Below are positions 31,180-43,310 of a DNA stretch of 64,000 bases, one piece after another. The stretch lies in the NCBI GenBank assembly GCA_018907035.1, contig JACCIC010000124.1, positions 107,501-171,500 on the forward strand, written 5' to 3'. The position numbers were made by a program, and so were the translations under genes. The notes under the pieces were generated by a model. It did no database searches, was not told the origin of the DNA, and saw only the letters and a program-made list of their open reading frames with translations. Each line of letters begins with the position of its first letter. Within the stretch, counting starts at the first letter, position 1. This stretch comes from Sycobia sp. Sy_11. Lineage: Eukaryota; Arthropoda; Insecta; Hymenoptera; Epichrysomallidae.

Positions 31180-31387
31180 TATATTGAAACGATTTTCAGT
31201 GTAATATATATGATAATGACTACTCTAAACCAATATATAACTAGTATATAAATTAATTTTTTGGCAATAAGAGTATAATTATTCCACATCTATTTTATAT
31301 CATATTCTTTATTATTAAATTTTAATATATATACGAACTAGTAACTTCAAATCTAACTCGACTATTAACCTTATGGCTAATAACGCA

Positions 31388-31428
31388 CATACACACAAAC
31401 ACACACACGCGCGCGCGCACACACACTT
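31388..31428. repeat. (AC)n/(GC)n microsatellite
   Basis: CACACA runs on either side of CGCGCGCGCG. Confidence 0.9.
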
Positions 31429-31575
31429 CTATATATTTACACATTTATTAACAAATACCTAATTTATAAGAAATTAAAAAGGATGATTTTAAATTATTTG
31501 GAAGAGAGGTCGTTGTAGAAATTTCTCCTCTCGTAACTTTCCACAGAAGGGTAAGTAAATAATCGCGTGTCCATA

Positions 31576-32746
31576 TACGAAATGTGTTCAAAAAATAACG
31601 AGAGTTTTTAAATTTCGTGGGTTTGGAGAGTCTGCCTGTATAAAAAAAATTTTTATTGTGTTGGTGCGCATGCCCCTGAAGTACGATAAAATTTTCAGCA
31701 ATATTCATTGCTTACTTTTTAAGTGGCAGCCGCTAATGTTAGACGTGTTTTTTGAGCTCAGCGATTTTCGTTTGTCGAGTCTTTTTCGGTCTTGGCGATC
31801 CAGAATGCCTCCACTGGAACGATCGAGCCTTAGTTCCGACATCATATCCGTAAACCCATGCTTCGTCGCCTGTTATAACACGTTATAGTAATTCTGCATC
31901 GTTATTAACTTCATTTAACGACTCATGAACAACTTCCATTCGCCGCTGTTTTTGTTCGAAATTCAACAATTTTGTAACAAATTTTGTTGCCATACGTTTC
32001 ATATCCAAAACATCCGAAAAAACTCCATGGCATGAGCCATCTGATATGCCAACATCATCAGCGACTTCTCTGATTGTGATTCGGCGATCGTTCATAACAA
32101 TTTCTTTCACTTTTTTCACGTTTTCATCGGTTGATGCTGTGCTTGGGCGTCCCGGTCGTTCATCATCTTCAACGTTTTCGCGGCCATCTTTTTTCTTTTT
32201 TTTATGTTATTCAACGTCGCTCTATTTATACTTTCAAATACCGGTGCTAATCAGCGACGGAGGTCTACGATGTGTTTGTGAACAAAACACATGTAAATTA
32301 TTACAGCGGTGTTTGTGTCAATCGGCCGAGTCCGGGATTTGAACTGGGATCATCAAGTACTAGTTCTTCACTCTAGCGATGGAGCCATCGTAGGCCTCTT
32401 CACGGCCATCTTGGAAACGTTTATACCACTCGTAAATCCTTACTTTACTCATAGCAGACTTACCATATGCCTTTGTTAACATTTTACAAACTTCACTACA
32501 CTTTATTTCATTTTTTACGAAAAATTGAATACAAATTCTTTGCTTCATTTTTTTCACAACTGAAAATCACCGAGCTCAAAAAACACGTCTAAGGTTAGCG
32601 GCCGCCACTTAAAAAGTAAGCATTGAATATTGCTGAAAATTTTATCGTACTTCAGGGGCATGCGTACCAACATTTTTTTTATACAGGCGAATTCTGCAAA
32701 CCCGTGAAATGAAAAAATTCTCGTAACTTTTTGAATACATCTCGTA
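31576..32746 (-). mobile_element. Non-autonomous mariner-like element with long terminal repeats
   Basis: Inverted repeats of about 180 bases (31576-31770 and 32565-32746) share TTCAAAAA, GCATGCCCCTGAAGTACGAT and CACGTCT/AGACGTGTTTTTTGAGCTC. Between them, on the minus strand, lies part of a transposase. MKKMKQRICIQFFVKN starts near 32555. WYKRFQDGREE follows, then (beyond a SINE insertion) VKKVKEIVMNDRRITIREVA, VGISDGSCHGVF, and TGDEAWVYGYD with the first catalytic Asp. The frame has one stop (TAA after DAELL). The rest, with the other two catalytic residues, has been deleted, so it cannot move by itself. Confidence 0.82.
32191..32402 (-). repeat. tRNA-derived SINE, copy 2, with target duplication
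   Basis: The element interrupts the transposase of the surrounding mariner-like element. CGGCCATCTT occurs immediately before (32181-32190) and after (32403-32412), a 10-base target duplication. On the minus strand it has a tRNA-like head (GGCTCCATCGCTAG; AGTTCAAATCCC as B box) and ends in an A-rich tail (the plus-strand T run at 32191-32203). The body matches copy 1 at 17452-17637. A-tail plus target duplication shows insertion by LINE machinery. Confidence 0.9.
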
Positions 32747-32859
32747 CAGTCCACTGGCGCCTGCTGGAAGGAAAAATGGTATCCAACTTCTCCTTGACAA
32801 TATTTTTTTATCGTACAAGATAAAGCTTTTTCGGTTTTTGTAAGCGCATTAGAGTGCAT

Positions 32860-33279
32860 TTAATATCTTAATTTCCATGCTGCCAATTTATATTTATTAA
32901 TTCCTGTATCTTGACTATTTTATTATTTATAAGAGTTTTCTATTTTTAAGATGGTGCCTTTATCCATGCCAGTAGTATCGACAAATTTGTAAAATAATGT
33001 CATTTATTTTTCCTGTTCTGACACGGGATCTTGACTTTCTGACCGAGTTGTACGAGCATTAAGATACCCAAAAGTTATAGTCATCGTAACGATAAGATCT
33101 TAAAAGGAGCTACTTTCGATTTCGCATATATATAATGTTTACACTTGCTCCATAAGCTTTTCTTGGCGCGTCAAAAAACCATAATATTAAATGTCTATTA
33201 GATCCTTTCAGACTGCATGACGTTCTGTGATAATTTTATTTATACTGGGTAATTGATAAAAAATTAGTTTCATTCAGTA
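32860..33279. other. AT-rich, nothing recognised
   Basis: Spacer between the mariner-like element and the BEL/Pao fragment. Confidence 0.45.
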
Positions 33280-34460
33280 TGTAAGCACTGAGGTACAGGA
33301 TCATCCCAATCAAAACGCAGCTACCATACTTTTTGTAAAATGAACTTAGTTTTAATTATTACAGGAGCAACTAATCCTACAGCATCTATAATTTGTGATG
33401 TAATAGACAGAATATATTTTTTGGTAACTTTTTATTTTTTGTTTGGCATTACGGAATACTTTAAATTATTTCATTTTGGCATCTAGTATAAGCCCAATGT
33501 TTTCGGATTCTTTTCGTGTTGTAAATTCATAATCTGTGGGCCTTCTCCGTTTGAGTAAAAGTCTATATATTATTCGTCACCCATGTACGTAATTGAAATC
33601 CTTTTTTCTGAGAAGTTGTTCTAAAACTTTTTTAAATTAAAAAAATCGCATCATCGACACATTATTTGTACGATCTTATCTTTGACATTAATTATTGTTA
33701 AAAGATCATGAACATAAAAATCCCTGTCAATTATTTCGCTAGCAAATGGACGAGTGTTAACAGCTTTTTTACCTATTGTACGCAAACAAAGCGTAGCGAG
33801 GTATGAAGCAGAAGTTGTTCCATAGGTAACCATGATGAATTTATAATTTTTTATAGGCTCTGTTGATTTGATCGTAACAAATTCATTAAAAAATTTCTTT
33901 TTCTAATTTTACCCGTATTAAATAATAGAATGGCGTCGAAATCTAAATAATATCGTAGAAAGGTGATTGTGAATGGTTGGCCCGAATATTGCACATTATT
34001 TATAAATAAGCCTGTCATAGTTTTTGCAAAACCATAAAAAGCAAGACGAAGTTTCGTTGTTGCACTATCTTCTTTCAATACCGTATGATATGGTGAGTAA
34101 CTAGATATATTTTTATTAATTTTTCCATTTGAAATCTGAATCATATGTTCGAGTTCTTCATACTCATTCATAAATTTAATATATTCTACCCTTAAATCGG
34201 GCACATTTGCAAATTTTTTTCTAACATAAAGAATCTCCTTTGTGTTATTTCGAACATATCATCAATATTATTCATCTAATCTTTGAATGGTATGCTAACA
34301 ATAAACCTGCCGTCAATATCAATTTTTAGTATTTTTAAAAAGCGATTTTGATAAAAATCCGCCTTAAATACCTCAGTACATTCTTTTTCCGCATAGCAGT
34401 TTTCAATTTCCCCGAATCTTTCTATTTGTTTGCTTATTTGCTTTTCTCTTGACTTACAAA
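33280..34460 (-). pseudogene. BEL/Pao retrotransposon pol fragment
   Basis: On the minus strand, blocks appear in the order of a BEL/Pao polyprotein: CYAEKECTEVFKADFYQNRF (about 34390-34330); MPDLRVEYIKFMNEYEELEH; YSPYHTVLKEDSATTKLRLA; MTGLFINNVQYSGQPF (reverse transcriptase start); VTYGTTSASYLATLCLRTIG; ASEIIDRDFYVHDLLT. The last is where the catalytic YVDD-type motif should be, here YVHD. After that, weak text to about 33300 matches the region after the polymerase. Frames change several times with stops. Neither gag, integrase nor LTRs were found. Confidence 0.8.
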
Positions 34461-35479
34461 ATTAGAAACAACATTTTTACTCTCACTAATCGGTCCAGTT
34501 AAAATTTATACTATTTGCGTTTTTTAGAGAAGCGGTTGTCTTTCTGTCAACCTAAGTTAGTCACTGTATTATAAAGAAAAAAATAAACCAACTCTGGTTA
34601 ATAAATCTACAAGTATTCCTCGGCTACAATTGAACGCTGGAGCGGCAAGTTCAAATCATTTATTTAATTGACAGATTTGAAGATCAATGTTTATATAAGG
34701 TATTTCTTCGGTAATATTACTCAACATTAAATACTTTAATGTGGCTGTAAAATTATTAATTCGAATATTTAATACAACTGTTCATTGTTCATTTACTGCA
34801 TGCCCACCTTGTTTTGAAAAAATCGTCCTATTTATTTTTCAAAAAATCAGGTCAAAATGGTACTTATTTTTTGCTACATATACATTAATGACTTATGCAA
34901 CCTACTGAACCATGTGAAAATTCGGTGTTCGAGTTATACAAGCCTTCGCCACGCGTGCACGACGAACATGGCTTTGTGAGAGAGCAGGCAAGTTCGTCGC
35001 TTTCTATCTCTTTCTGTCTATCTGTTTCCTCCCCTCTCTATCGAAATAAGTGTAGGTCCCTTAATGTTTTAATGCTGAAAAAACATACCATTTTGGCGAT
35101 TCTGACGCCAATAAATTAAGTCGATAATTTTTGAACGGTGCGCCGATCTTCAGCACGTGCGTTGCACGACTAGTCCAAGAGAAAGACGCTCCGTTCTGGA
35201 TTAGTTTATGGCCAGATGAGACTCTCCTGTTTGTGAACACCACCTGAAGTCCGTTTCCGAGGCATCAAGAATCGGAAAAAACTTAATTTTGTATTCAACC
35301 TTCAACAAAGCTGTTTTGGTTATTATTTTAATTATATTTTCTTGTATGATTTATTTTCTCGTGTTAAATTTGTATTTTCGCGTTAAATTGTACTACATTT
35401 ATTCGTAGCGGCGTGAAATGTGTTTTATGTGTAGAGTTCATTAGTTGTATTGTAGAAAATCGGTGCATCAGCGGGATAA
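34461..35479. other. No gene recognised
   Basis: AT-rich to about 34880. A patch of mixed composition lies at 34900-35060 and 35130-35260 with no recognisable coding content. Confidence 0.45.
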
Positions 35480-35710
35480 GGATATTGTTCTTGAGGAATA
35501 TCCTTTTGGCACGTATCTCCGAGAGTGTTATCGGCGGCAATTATACCCGTTCACTGCAATTGCAGTGAGGAGAAAACTGTTCCCGAGACGTTGGGGCCGT
35601 AGCGCAGAGTAGGAGGTTAACGTAGAGCACTTTGCTCCGATCGAACCTTGCGAGCAACGTGAGGACTAATACTCACGGTTGCTCAAATCGGTGCGCAAGA
35701 GTACTTCGCA
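35480..35710 (+). other. GC-richer segment with a stem-loop
   Basis: The composition is balanced, unlike its surroundings. It contains the palindrome ACTGCAATTGCAGT (about 35553-35566) and a hairpin: GAGCAACGTGAG (35652-35663) pairs with CTCACGGTTGCTC (35672-35684) across an 8-base loop, with a one-base bulge. No ORF is convincing. It could be the end of a retroelement or a structured RNA. Confidence 0.4.
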
Positions 35711-36639
35711 TATTTAATTATATTATTGGTAAGAGCGATATTAAATTTATGATTATTTGTGTATGGATGGGAGTACTTGTCGTGTATATTAATATTTTTA
35801 TCAAATATTTGTTAACAGTTAATGATTCCGTATCTACAGTAAATTTTTTTTTTAACTTTTTTTCCCTCATTTATTTGGGCTTTTTCCTCCAATCATCGAG
35901 TGAAGGTTTTTTAATGCCTTTATTTATTTAATAAATAGATTAATAATATTTTTAATTAATTTACGAGTTTTATTTACAACACTGAATACAGATTTCCTTA
36001 AAGTAAATACAACCTTTATATCTTTTATAATTATTACATATATTCGGTATTTGCTATACCCTGAGAATCTGCTAACGTGTACTCAAGATTCATCTCATTC
36101 TGAATAAGGAAATGGCAAAACTTGAGTCAACGGCGGAGTTGATATGAAAGTAGGTAACTGCTACATGAATAAAGCTGAATGATAGTAAAACTAAGGCTAT
36201 AACAGCCCTCGTATAATTATTGTAGTAATTAGAACTAACAATAAATGTGGCATTGCTCTCATTAATGGTAACAAATTCGGCTTTTTCGATATTATCAGTA
36301 GGTTTGGTTAGTAACTGGTCCCCTGCTTGACGTAGAGACTACATCTAGTACATAATTCAACAAACAAATTTAATAGAATTTTATATAGCTCATGCTGTTC
36401 GAAACTAAAGCAGTGATATTACTTAAGCTATTTACTAAGCTACACTTGTTCTTGATCACAAAAAACATGAATTCTTGGAGAATATATCTAGGTTGGCTGC
36501 GTAGTGAGTCTAGGATACATTATTTCATGGTTGTACTAATGTACAAAATGGTGAGGCGAGATAAAAATATAATAACTTCATACTTCCTGAATATAAATTG
36601 AAATAGGAAAACACTCTTTCCAACTAGGAGGTACTTATA
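35711..36639. other. AT-rich, nothing recognised
   Basis: No supported feature. Confidence 0.45.
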
Positions 36640-37265
36640 CTACTATGTACAAATATGAGTAAGACTTTATTTATAACTTTTGAAATCTTTATTTATTCTT
36701 CTGAATCGAATTCACCCCCTCAAAACAACCCCCCCGGATATAATGCAACTATGCCAACGCTTTTTCAAATTTTCAAAACATTTTTTATACTCGTATTTGG
36801 GAATGGCCATCAGTTCCTTCTTGGATTCGGCTTTTATTTCTTCAATCGAATCAAAACCGTGTCGTCGAAATGTATTTTGAGTTTGTTGCCAGCTAGAAGT
36901 CACGCGGTGCTAAATCAGGCGCGCACGCTGGTTGCGGAACGATATTTCTTGAATTTTTGGTGAAATGTTTATGTACAATCAATACATTGTGAACTGGTGT
37001 ATTATCGTGATGCAAAAACCAAGAGTTGTCTTTCCATAAATATAATAACTGTAATATGAAAATAGTATACCTTACGAAATCCTCGAGGTGCCTCATGCTT
37101 TCCGCATAGTTTTTCCCTCCCACCTCTTGACAATGTAGGGCAATGAACTTTGGATCCAGCGGTGACACCGTCTGATAAAAATATCGATAAAAGTTCAACA
37201 ATTGACTTTGTGAAAGCTTATTGTGGACATACGTTTGATGTATTTATACTCACTGATAAGAATTC
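36640..37265 (-). mobile_element. Mariner-like transposase remnant
   Basis: On the minus strand the clearest block is WFLHHDNTPVHN (second catalytic Asp) followed by KNSRNIVPQPACAPDLAPRDF (third catalytic region). After a frameshift come FDSIEEIKAESKKELMAIPK and KCFENLKKRWHSCI, the C-terminal part. The region upstream (to about 37265) carries less certain fragments. Many stops and shifts make it a fossil. Confidence 0.75.
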
Positions 37266-37639
37266 TTCCGTGCAGACTTCCAGCATAACACTCGGCTAAA
37301 ATAAATATATACGTCATTTCTTTTTATTTGTATGTAACCTTTTTAGATAGAAGGTGCGTGCCTGTATGTGCGCGCACGCGCTTGAACGCGTATGTGTATG
37401 TAAGAAAATGTGTATCTAAGTTTTATATTATAATTGAGATTGGGCAACTAGGGATCATTATTGCATAACATATAATAGCTACTTATTAAGATAATGTATT
37501 TGAGCTCTATATGCTAATATTGAAACAGATTGATCTGAAATATTGATTTTACATATATGAATTTCGGAATGGCATCGGGGAGGTTTTAGTTTTCAAATTG
37601 AACAAAAAATATTATGGCAAAATAGGACCGAAAATTCCG

Positions 37640-37850
37640 AAAATATATATAAACAATATGTCCCAAAAGTTTTAAGACTTGGGGTACAGAAGATGCAATA
37701 AATGTATAAAATTTTTTCAACAAACTTTTTTTCAAAATAATCACCATTAGAAGTAATACACAAGTTGATGCGATCTTCCAGTCTCTTCATACCTGTTAAA
37801 AACTTCTCTTTTAGAATACTTTTTAATTCCTTTGTCACAGCTTTAAAAGT
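37640..37850 (-). mobile_element. Tail of another mariner-like transposase
   Basis: The minus frame encodes VTKELKSILKEKFLTGMKRL and then CITSNGDYFEKK, the typical C-terminal text of a mariner-like transposase. The end CTTAAAACTTTTGGGACA (minus strand, about 37677-37660) may be the terminal repeat. The rest of the element is absent. Confidence 0.55.
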
Positions 37851-37899
37851 ACTAAATATTTAATGTATTTAATTTAAAATACGAAATATTGATATATAC

Positions 37900-38091
37900 A
37901 TCTTACAAACGGCTTCTATCGGAAAATATTGTAATTTCGTGTTCGGGCAGCAGAATAAAATATAAATGTATTTTGGGACGACTCCTACAGGGAGATTCGT
38001 ATGCGGACTGTAGAATACAATGTCTGTGTGTTGCAAAAATCTCTACGGCGAATTTTGTATTTGGACAGTATAATATAATATTTAGGTATCT

Positions 38092-38127
<36 letters not shown>

Positions 38128-38261
38128 TTCGTATATTTTTGTATATAATATTCAATACGGCGAATATTTAGTTAAATGAAAGTAAATATAATATAAAGTA
38201 AAATAGTGGTCTACGAATCGCAATTTGTATTTGGACAGTATAATATAATATCCAGGGATCT

Positions 38262-38293
<32 letters not shown>
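37900..38293 (-). repeat. Degenerate 60-bp minisatellite with two (CA)n tracts
   Basis: Read on the minus strand, units contain GTAGGAGTCGTCCCAAAATA, CATTTATATTTTATTC and CCGAACACGAAATTAC, recognisably the same unit as the array at 61335-62160. The segment GTATTTGGACAGTATAATAT (plus) occurs twice, at about 38058 and 38228, each time followed by ATCTGTACACACAC and a CA tract (38094-38126, 38265-38293). TTTCGTATATTTT and TTCAATAC(G/C)G(C/T)GAATATTT after the first tract recur after the 61-kb array. The non-LTR element begins right at the end of the second CA tract. Confidence 0.7.
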
Positions 38294-38296
<3 letters not shown>

Positions 38297-38404
38297 GATT
38301 CCGATAGAGTGCAAGCCTCTATGGTCGGTGGTAGCCCCTCGGATTCTGGGGAGGGCAAATCAAACATCATCATAGAGAGTACATTGAGTGCTTAAGGAGA
38401 TGTC

Positions 38405-39599
38405 ATGATGGATGAAGAAATGACTGATCGTGAAATCTCCATCACGCGAAGAAACAATCATCTGGAGCGACTTGGTCAGAAGATCAGCCAACTGTTGGAT
38501 GTTGTTAAAGATAGGCATAACGTGCTCAAGACCATTAAGGATCTTGCTCGTTCTATTAATGCCTCTTACAAATGCATCAGTATGGCAGAGGATGATCTGT
38601 TGCAGTATCACCGTCCCGGTACTCATGAAATGGTGACTCAAACTACGCCGAGCCTACGCTCTGATACCAAACGAAGCGCAGCCGAAGGGATGGATTCCAC
38701 TTCTAAAACAGTAGGTGGCAAAAGGACGAAAGAACCATCACTGGGCTTAAGGAGACCACCAGAGTCGGTTGGAGTACATACAGGGTAGTCTGAAGCCAAG
38801 GAAAATCAATGGCAGACCATCAAGCGCAAGAAGTCTAAAGGTAAAGATAAAGAATTATCTAGTACACGCAGGCTTAATGGACGAAATAGGCCTAATTCCA
38901 TTTTGATTAAGGCCAATGAAGGAGTTACATACGCGGAGGTACTGCGTCAAATAAAGAATGACCCGGAGTTATCTCATGTGAAGAATGAGGTTAACAGGAT
39001 ACGCAGAAATGCAAGCGGTGCCCTTGTACTTCAGTTGGAACGGACAGCCAAAGATGCACATGAGTTGGCTCGCATTGTTGAAACTAAGGTTGGTCATAGC
39101 GCATCCATTTCGGTCCTGACTAATTTTATTACTTTGGAGATTAAAGATATAGATGAGGTCATTACAAAGGATGAAGTATTAGAGGCTCTAAAAACACACC
39201 TCGAACTAAAGGAGACCAACATGCTAACCGCTCGTTCCTTGCGGCAAGCTTATAGGGGTACTCAGACGGCGGTGGTGTCTGTACCATATAGCCACGCAGC
39301 TGAGTTACTACGTGCAGAGCATGTTCGAATCGGATGGGTCAGCTGCAGAGTTCGAAAAAAAACAGAAATAAAGCGCTGCTTCAGGTGTTGGCAGACTGGC
39401 CATTTAGCGGCCGTGTGCTCGGGCCCTGACAGAACGAAACTTTGCAGGCACTGCGGTGGAAAAGACCATCTATCCAAGCTGTGTGTAAACGAGCCCTGCT
39501 GTTTACTCTGTAAATGTGAAGGAAAAAAGGAGATTAACCATCCAGCATACAGCTAAGTGCCCGATCACTGTGGAGTTTTTAAACAGACACAAAACATGA
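38405..39599 (+). pseudogene. LINE ORF1: gag-like protein with three zinc knuckles
   Basis: The frame opens at ATG 38405 and stays in one phase to 39556 except for a single TAG (38786-38788). The N-terminal part has a coiled-coil-like segment (about residues 10-65). The C-terminal half has an RRM-like fold region, then zinc knuckles CFRCWQTGHLAAVC and CRHCGGKDHLSKLC. A third, CCLLC...HTAKC, is completed only in another phase after a shift in the AAAAAA run near 39520. In that phase the ORF ends at TGA 39597-39599, overlapping the ATG of ORF2. This protein packages the RNA. Confidence 0.85.
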
Positions 39600-42570
39600 G
39601 AATACTCCAACTGAATACCAACCATTGCGTAGCGGCTCATGACCTGCTGAAACAGACAATAAAGGAGCTAAGAATAGATATTGCTGTAATCTCCGAACCA
39701 TATTGTGACAGGGTCAGACCACAGCGCTGGATAAGTGACACAAGCAATAGAGCTGCCCTTTGGATTGGTCAAAATAGGCAGGTACTAAAGCAGTCGAGTA
39801 ATAGGAGGGAATTGATATCCTGGGTTAAAATATAAGAAATATACGTCTTTAGTGCATATGCTCCTCCAAGCTCGACGGACAAGCAGTTTGAAATCCTTGT
39901 AGCTAAATTAGTTGATGAAGCCATGGACAAGAAACCATTATTAATCGCTGGCGATTTTAAGGCGTGGTCCATAGCCTGGGGAAGCGCTTCAACAAATAAC
40001 AGAGGTAATATGCTGCTTGATGGCCTTAATTCTCTTCAACTCCACGTGGTTAATAAGGGATTTGAATCCACTTTCATTAGGGGAGATAAACAATCAGTCA
40101 TTGATGTAACATTCGCCAGTGATGACCTGATTCAGCGGATCCTTAATTGGAGAGTAAGCGACCTTTACACCCGTAGTGATCACAGGGCGATCTTGTACGA
40201 GATTGCAGAGAAGAATGTAAAGAACAAGTACAATGAGTGGATGCACACACGGAAATGGAACATCAGATCGCTAGACTGTGAAGTGTTCGCCACTATAATA
40301 TCAGAAGAGCGTTTAGAATATGGTGCAGCAGGCCATCTGGCAAATGCACTCATGAAGCATATCTCTGAAGCATGTGATGCATCGATGACTAGGACTAAGA
40401 GCGGATTTAAACACCGTCAATCTGTCTACTGGTGGACAAATGAATTTGCAGAAATGCGCAAACAATGTCATCGCGCACGTAGACTTGCCCAAAGAGCCCG
40501 CACCCATCGTGATACGTTTAATAGTTTATTTAAAGAAGCACAAAGAGCGCTTGTCAAAGTCATTAAGGCATGCAAGCGTCGATGCTGGCTTGAACTGTGC
40601 GCAGAGGCCAACAATGACTTATGGGGACGACCATACAAAACAGTCATGGCACGATTGAGTAAGGCACCAATGCAACCCACTATCACGGTATTGAGTGATA
40701 AGATTGTTTCCGCTCTCTTTCCCAATGACACCTAAGGGACTGTACTGCACACGCAACACTCTGACGATATACCTTCTATAACAGAAATTGAGCTATATAA
40801 TGCTTACGCTAAGATTAGAGACAGTGCTGTCCCTGGCCCTGATGGTATCCCTAATGCTACAATTAAGTTGGCGATACAGAAGAACTCATTTATATTTCTA
40901 AAAGTATATAATGCTTGTCTTCTTGAGGTATTTTTCCTGATTGATGGAGAACTCAAAGGTTAGTTCTGTTACCTAAGGGCAATAAGCCACTTGATGATCC
41001 GTCATTATACAGGCCATTGTGTATGCTCGATTCTTTAGGTAAAATATTTGAAAAAATAAGATGTAGCCGACTAGAAGCATTCACTGAAGGATTGCATGGC
41101 TTATCCTCACGCCAATTTGGATTTCGGAAATCAAAATCAACAGTCGATGCTATTAAACTGGTAGTGTGTACCGCACGAAATGCAATCAGTGGTAAGAGAT
41201 GGAAAAGTGGTATTAAACAGTATTGTGCCCTTGTCGCTCTAGATGTCAAGAATGCCTTCACCTCAGCGCGCTGGTCTTCTATTATGAATTCTCTTAGAGA
41301 GTTCGGAGTACCTGGTTATCTACAGAATATTGTGGCCAACTACTTTGAGAATAGGATAATATTATACCGAACGGATGAAGGCATTGTATCCCATAAGGTT
41401 ACTGAGGGAGTCCCCCAGGGCTCGGTTATGGGACCTATATTGTGGAATATTATGTATGATGGCGTGTTGAGGATTCCACAACCGCCTGGTTCAATAACAG
41501 TAGGCTACGTCGACGATATCGCACTAGTAGTGACGGCTAAGACCTTGATGAACTCACTGAAAATGCCAATGAGACAATCAGCAACATCACTAGATGGTTT
41601 AAGTCGGCTGGTCTACAATTAGCGGAGCACAAGACAGAAGTAGTTCTTTTTAGTAGGTATATAGTATTACTCTTAAAGTTGGTAGCTGCCGCATTAGTTC
41701 TGCGCCATCTTTACGATACTTGGGTGTACAGCGTGATGCCAGGTTAAACTTCAAAGAGCATTTAAAGATATCTGGTGAAAAAGCGCAACGAGTTGCAGTT
41801 GCCTTGTGTCAGCTCATGTCTAACATTGGTGGCCCACGCCCACCCCAGAGGAAGCTATTAGCTTATGTTGTTAATTCTGTCAGTATGTATGCAGCGCCAA
41901 TCTGGCATCATGCACGTGGAATTAAATCGTATTGTGAGCTGGCCATTGCGGCCTGTCGCCGCTCCTGTATACGTATTATTAGTGGTTACAGGACAGTATC
42001 CACCGACGCTGCTGAGGTACTTGCCGGAATTCTTCCTTTCAATTTAGCTGCAGATGAACTGGCTAGGCTGCACAACAATTGTAAGGCCGCAGTGGATTGT
42101 CTACAAGGTGCTAAAACGTGAAATGTCAGCGTTCTATAGAAATTTGGCAAAAATGATGGAACGATTCCAACAAAGGCCGATGGACTGATCGTATCCTTCT
42201 AGACATACAAAGATGGATCAACAGGAAACACGGAGAACTAGATTTCCACCTAACCCAGTTGCTGACTGGACATGGTTGTTTTAGGTTCTATTTCCACCGA
42301 TTTCACCTGGATAATAATGATTTCTTCCCCATTTGTCCGACATTGGTTGAGGATGCTGAGCACATATTAGTGAGCTGCCCTCGTTTTAGAACACAACGTG
42401 AGCATTTGATGAACACCATCAATAAGCCAATAAGACCAGAGAGCAATGCTGGAATAATGCTGGAATCTCCTGAAAACTGGAAGGCAGTAGCCAGTTTCGC
42501 AAAAGTGGTGATGACCAAACTTAGAAATGCCGATAGAATTAAGCGAATAGCCCAGAATGGATTAGGCTAG
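39596..42570 (+). pseudogene. LINE ORF2: endonuclease and reverse transcriptase
   Basis: ATG 39596 overlaps the ORF1 stop (ATGA). The apurinic endonuclease has LQLNTNHCVAAH, ISEPYCD, SAYAPPS, LLIAGDFKAWS (GDFN changed to GDFK) and SDHRAI. The reverse transcriptase has VPGPDGIPN, LYRPLCMLDSLGKIFEK, FGFRKSKSTVDAI, VALDVKNAF, GVPQGSVMGPILWN and the catalytic VGYVDDIALVV (near 41510). The C-terminal motif is CPTLVEDAEHILVSCPRF. Stops at 39833 and 40733, a stop and shift near 40925, and shifts near 41545, 41660 and 42120 inactivate it. The remaining text is well conserved, so it died recently. Confidence 0.88.
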
Positions 42571-42790
42571 CTGATTCTATTTTAAGTTGCAGAGGACGAA
42601 CACCGAACCCATGACCTGATCACTTGTGTGGATGGGGTACGTAGGATAATGCCATAGGAAGAGGAGCCGTATCGGCTAACTAACAGCCCCGCCAAAGTAA
42701 TATTCTCTGATAGTTCTGGCGGGATGCTGAGAGGTCACTTTGAGTTTCGAGAGGTCACTTGTGCAGTACGCCTAAAAAAAAAAAAAGAAA

Positions 42791-43261
42791 AATTAGGTAA
42801 ATTATTTATATGAATATAGATTTATGCACAGAGTACGTTTTACATAGATATTATTGAACTGTTTAAAAAATCAGTTAAATTATTATTTCGATCAACGCCG
42901 AGATGGAGGATGTTATAAATAGATGGGGGATATAACCTGATAAATACAAATATATAATCAAAATTTCTTGCAATATATAGTCTATAAGATATATATTTCA
43001 TTATTTATAGTTATTTTGTAACTAACATATTATTCATTTTATTGCGATTTTTAACAAAATCGCATCGTAAGTCACGACTTCGTCTAAGATAATAATGTAA
43101 CCGATTTATTAAATAGTTCAATAAACTCTGTATGAAAAAACGTCTATGTATACATCTATATTCCTGTATATAATTTTACCTATTGTCGCTTCCTTATAAA
43201 AAGATGCGATTTTGCTGACCTTTTTTTCAATTCAAAAATTTTTTTTGCTTGATATAAAGAT

Positions 43262-43263
<2 letters not shown>
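42791..43263. other. AT-rich, nothing recognised
   Basis: No supported feature before the TA tract. Confidence 0.45.

Positions 43264-43304
<41 letters not shown>
43264..43304. repeat. (TA)n microsatellite touching a mariner end
   Basis: About 20 TA units that run directly into the terminal repeat of the mariner at 43305. Confidence 0.95.

Positions 43305-43310
<6 letters not shown>

Larger units (their letters stand above)
38294..42790 (+). mobile_element. R1-clade non-LTR retrotransposon, nearly full length
   Basis: The element has a short 5' leader (38294-38404), a gag-like ORF1, an ORF2 with endonuclease, reverse transcriptase and a C-terminal Cys/His motif, a 3' leader of about 200 bases, and a short A-rich end (42777-42790). 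It is about 4.5 kb. The left side is directly joined to a (CA)n tract. R1-clade Waldo elements are known to target ACAY microsatellites, which would fit, but no CA tract follows the 3' end. Both ORFs carry a few stops and shifts. Confidence 0.88.
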
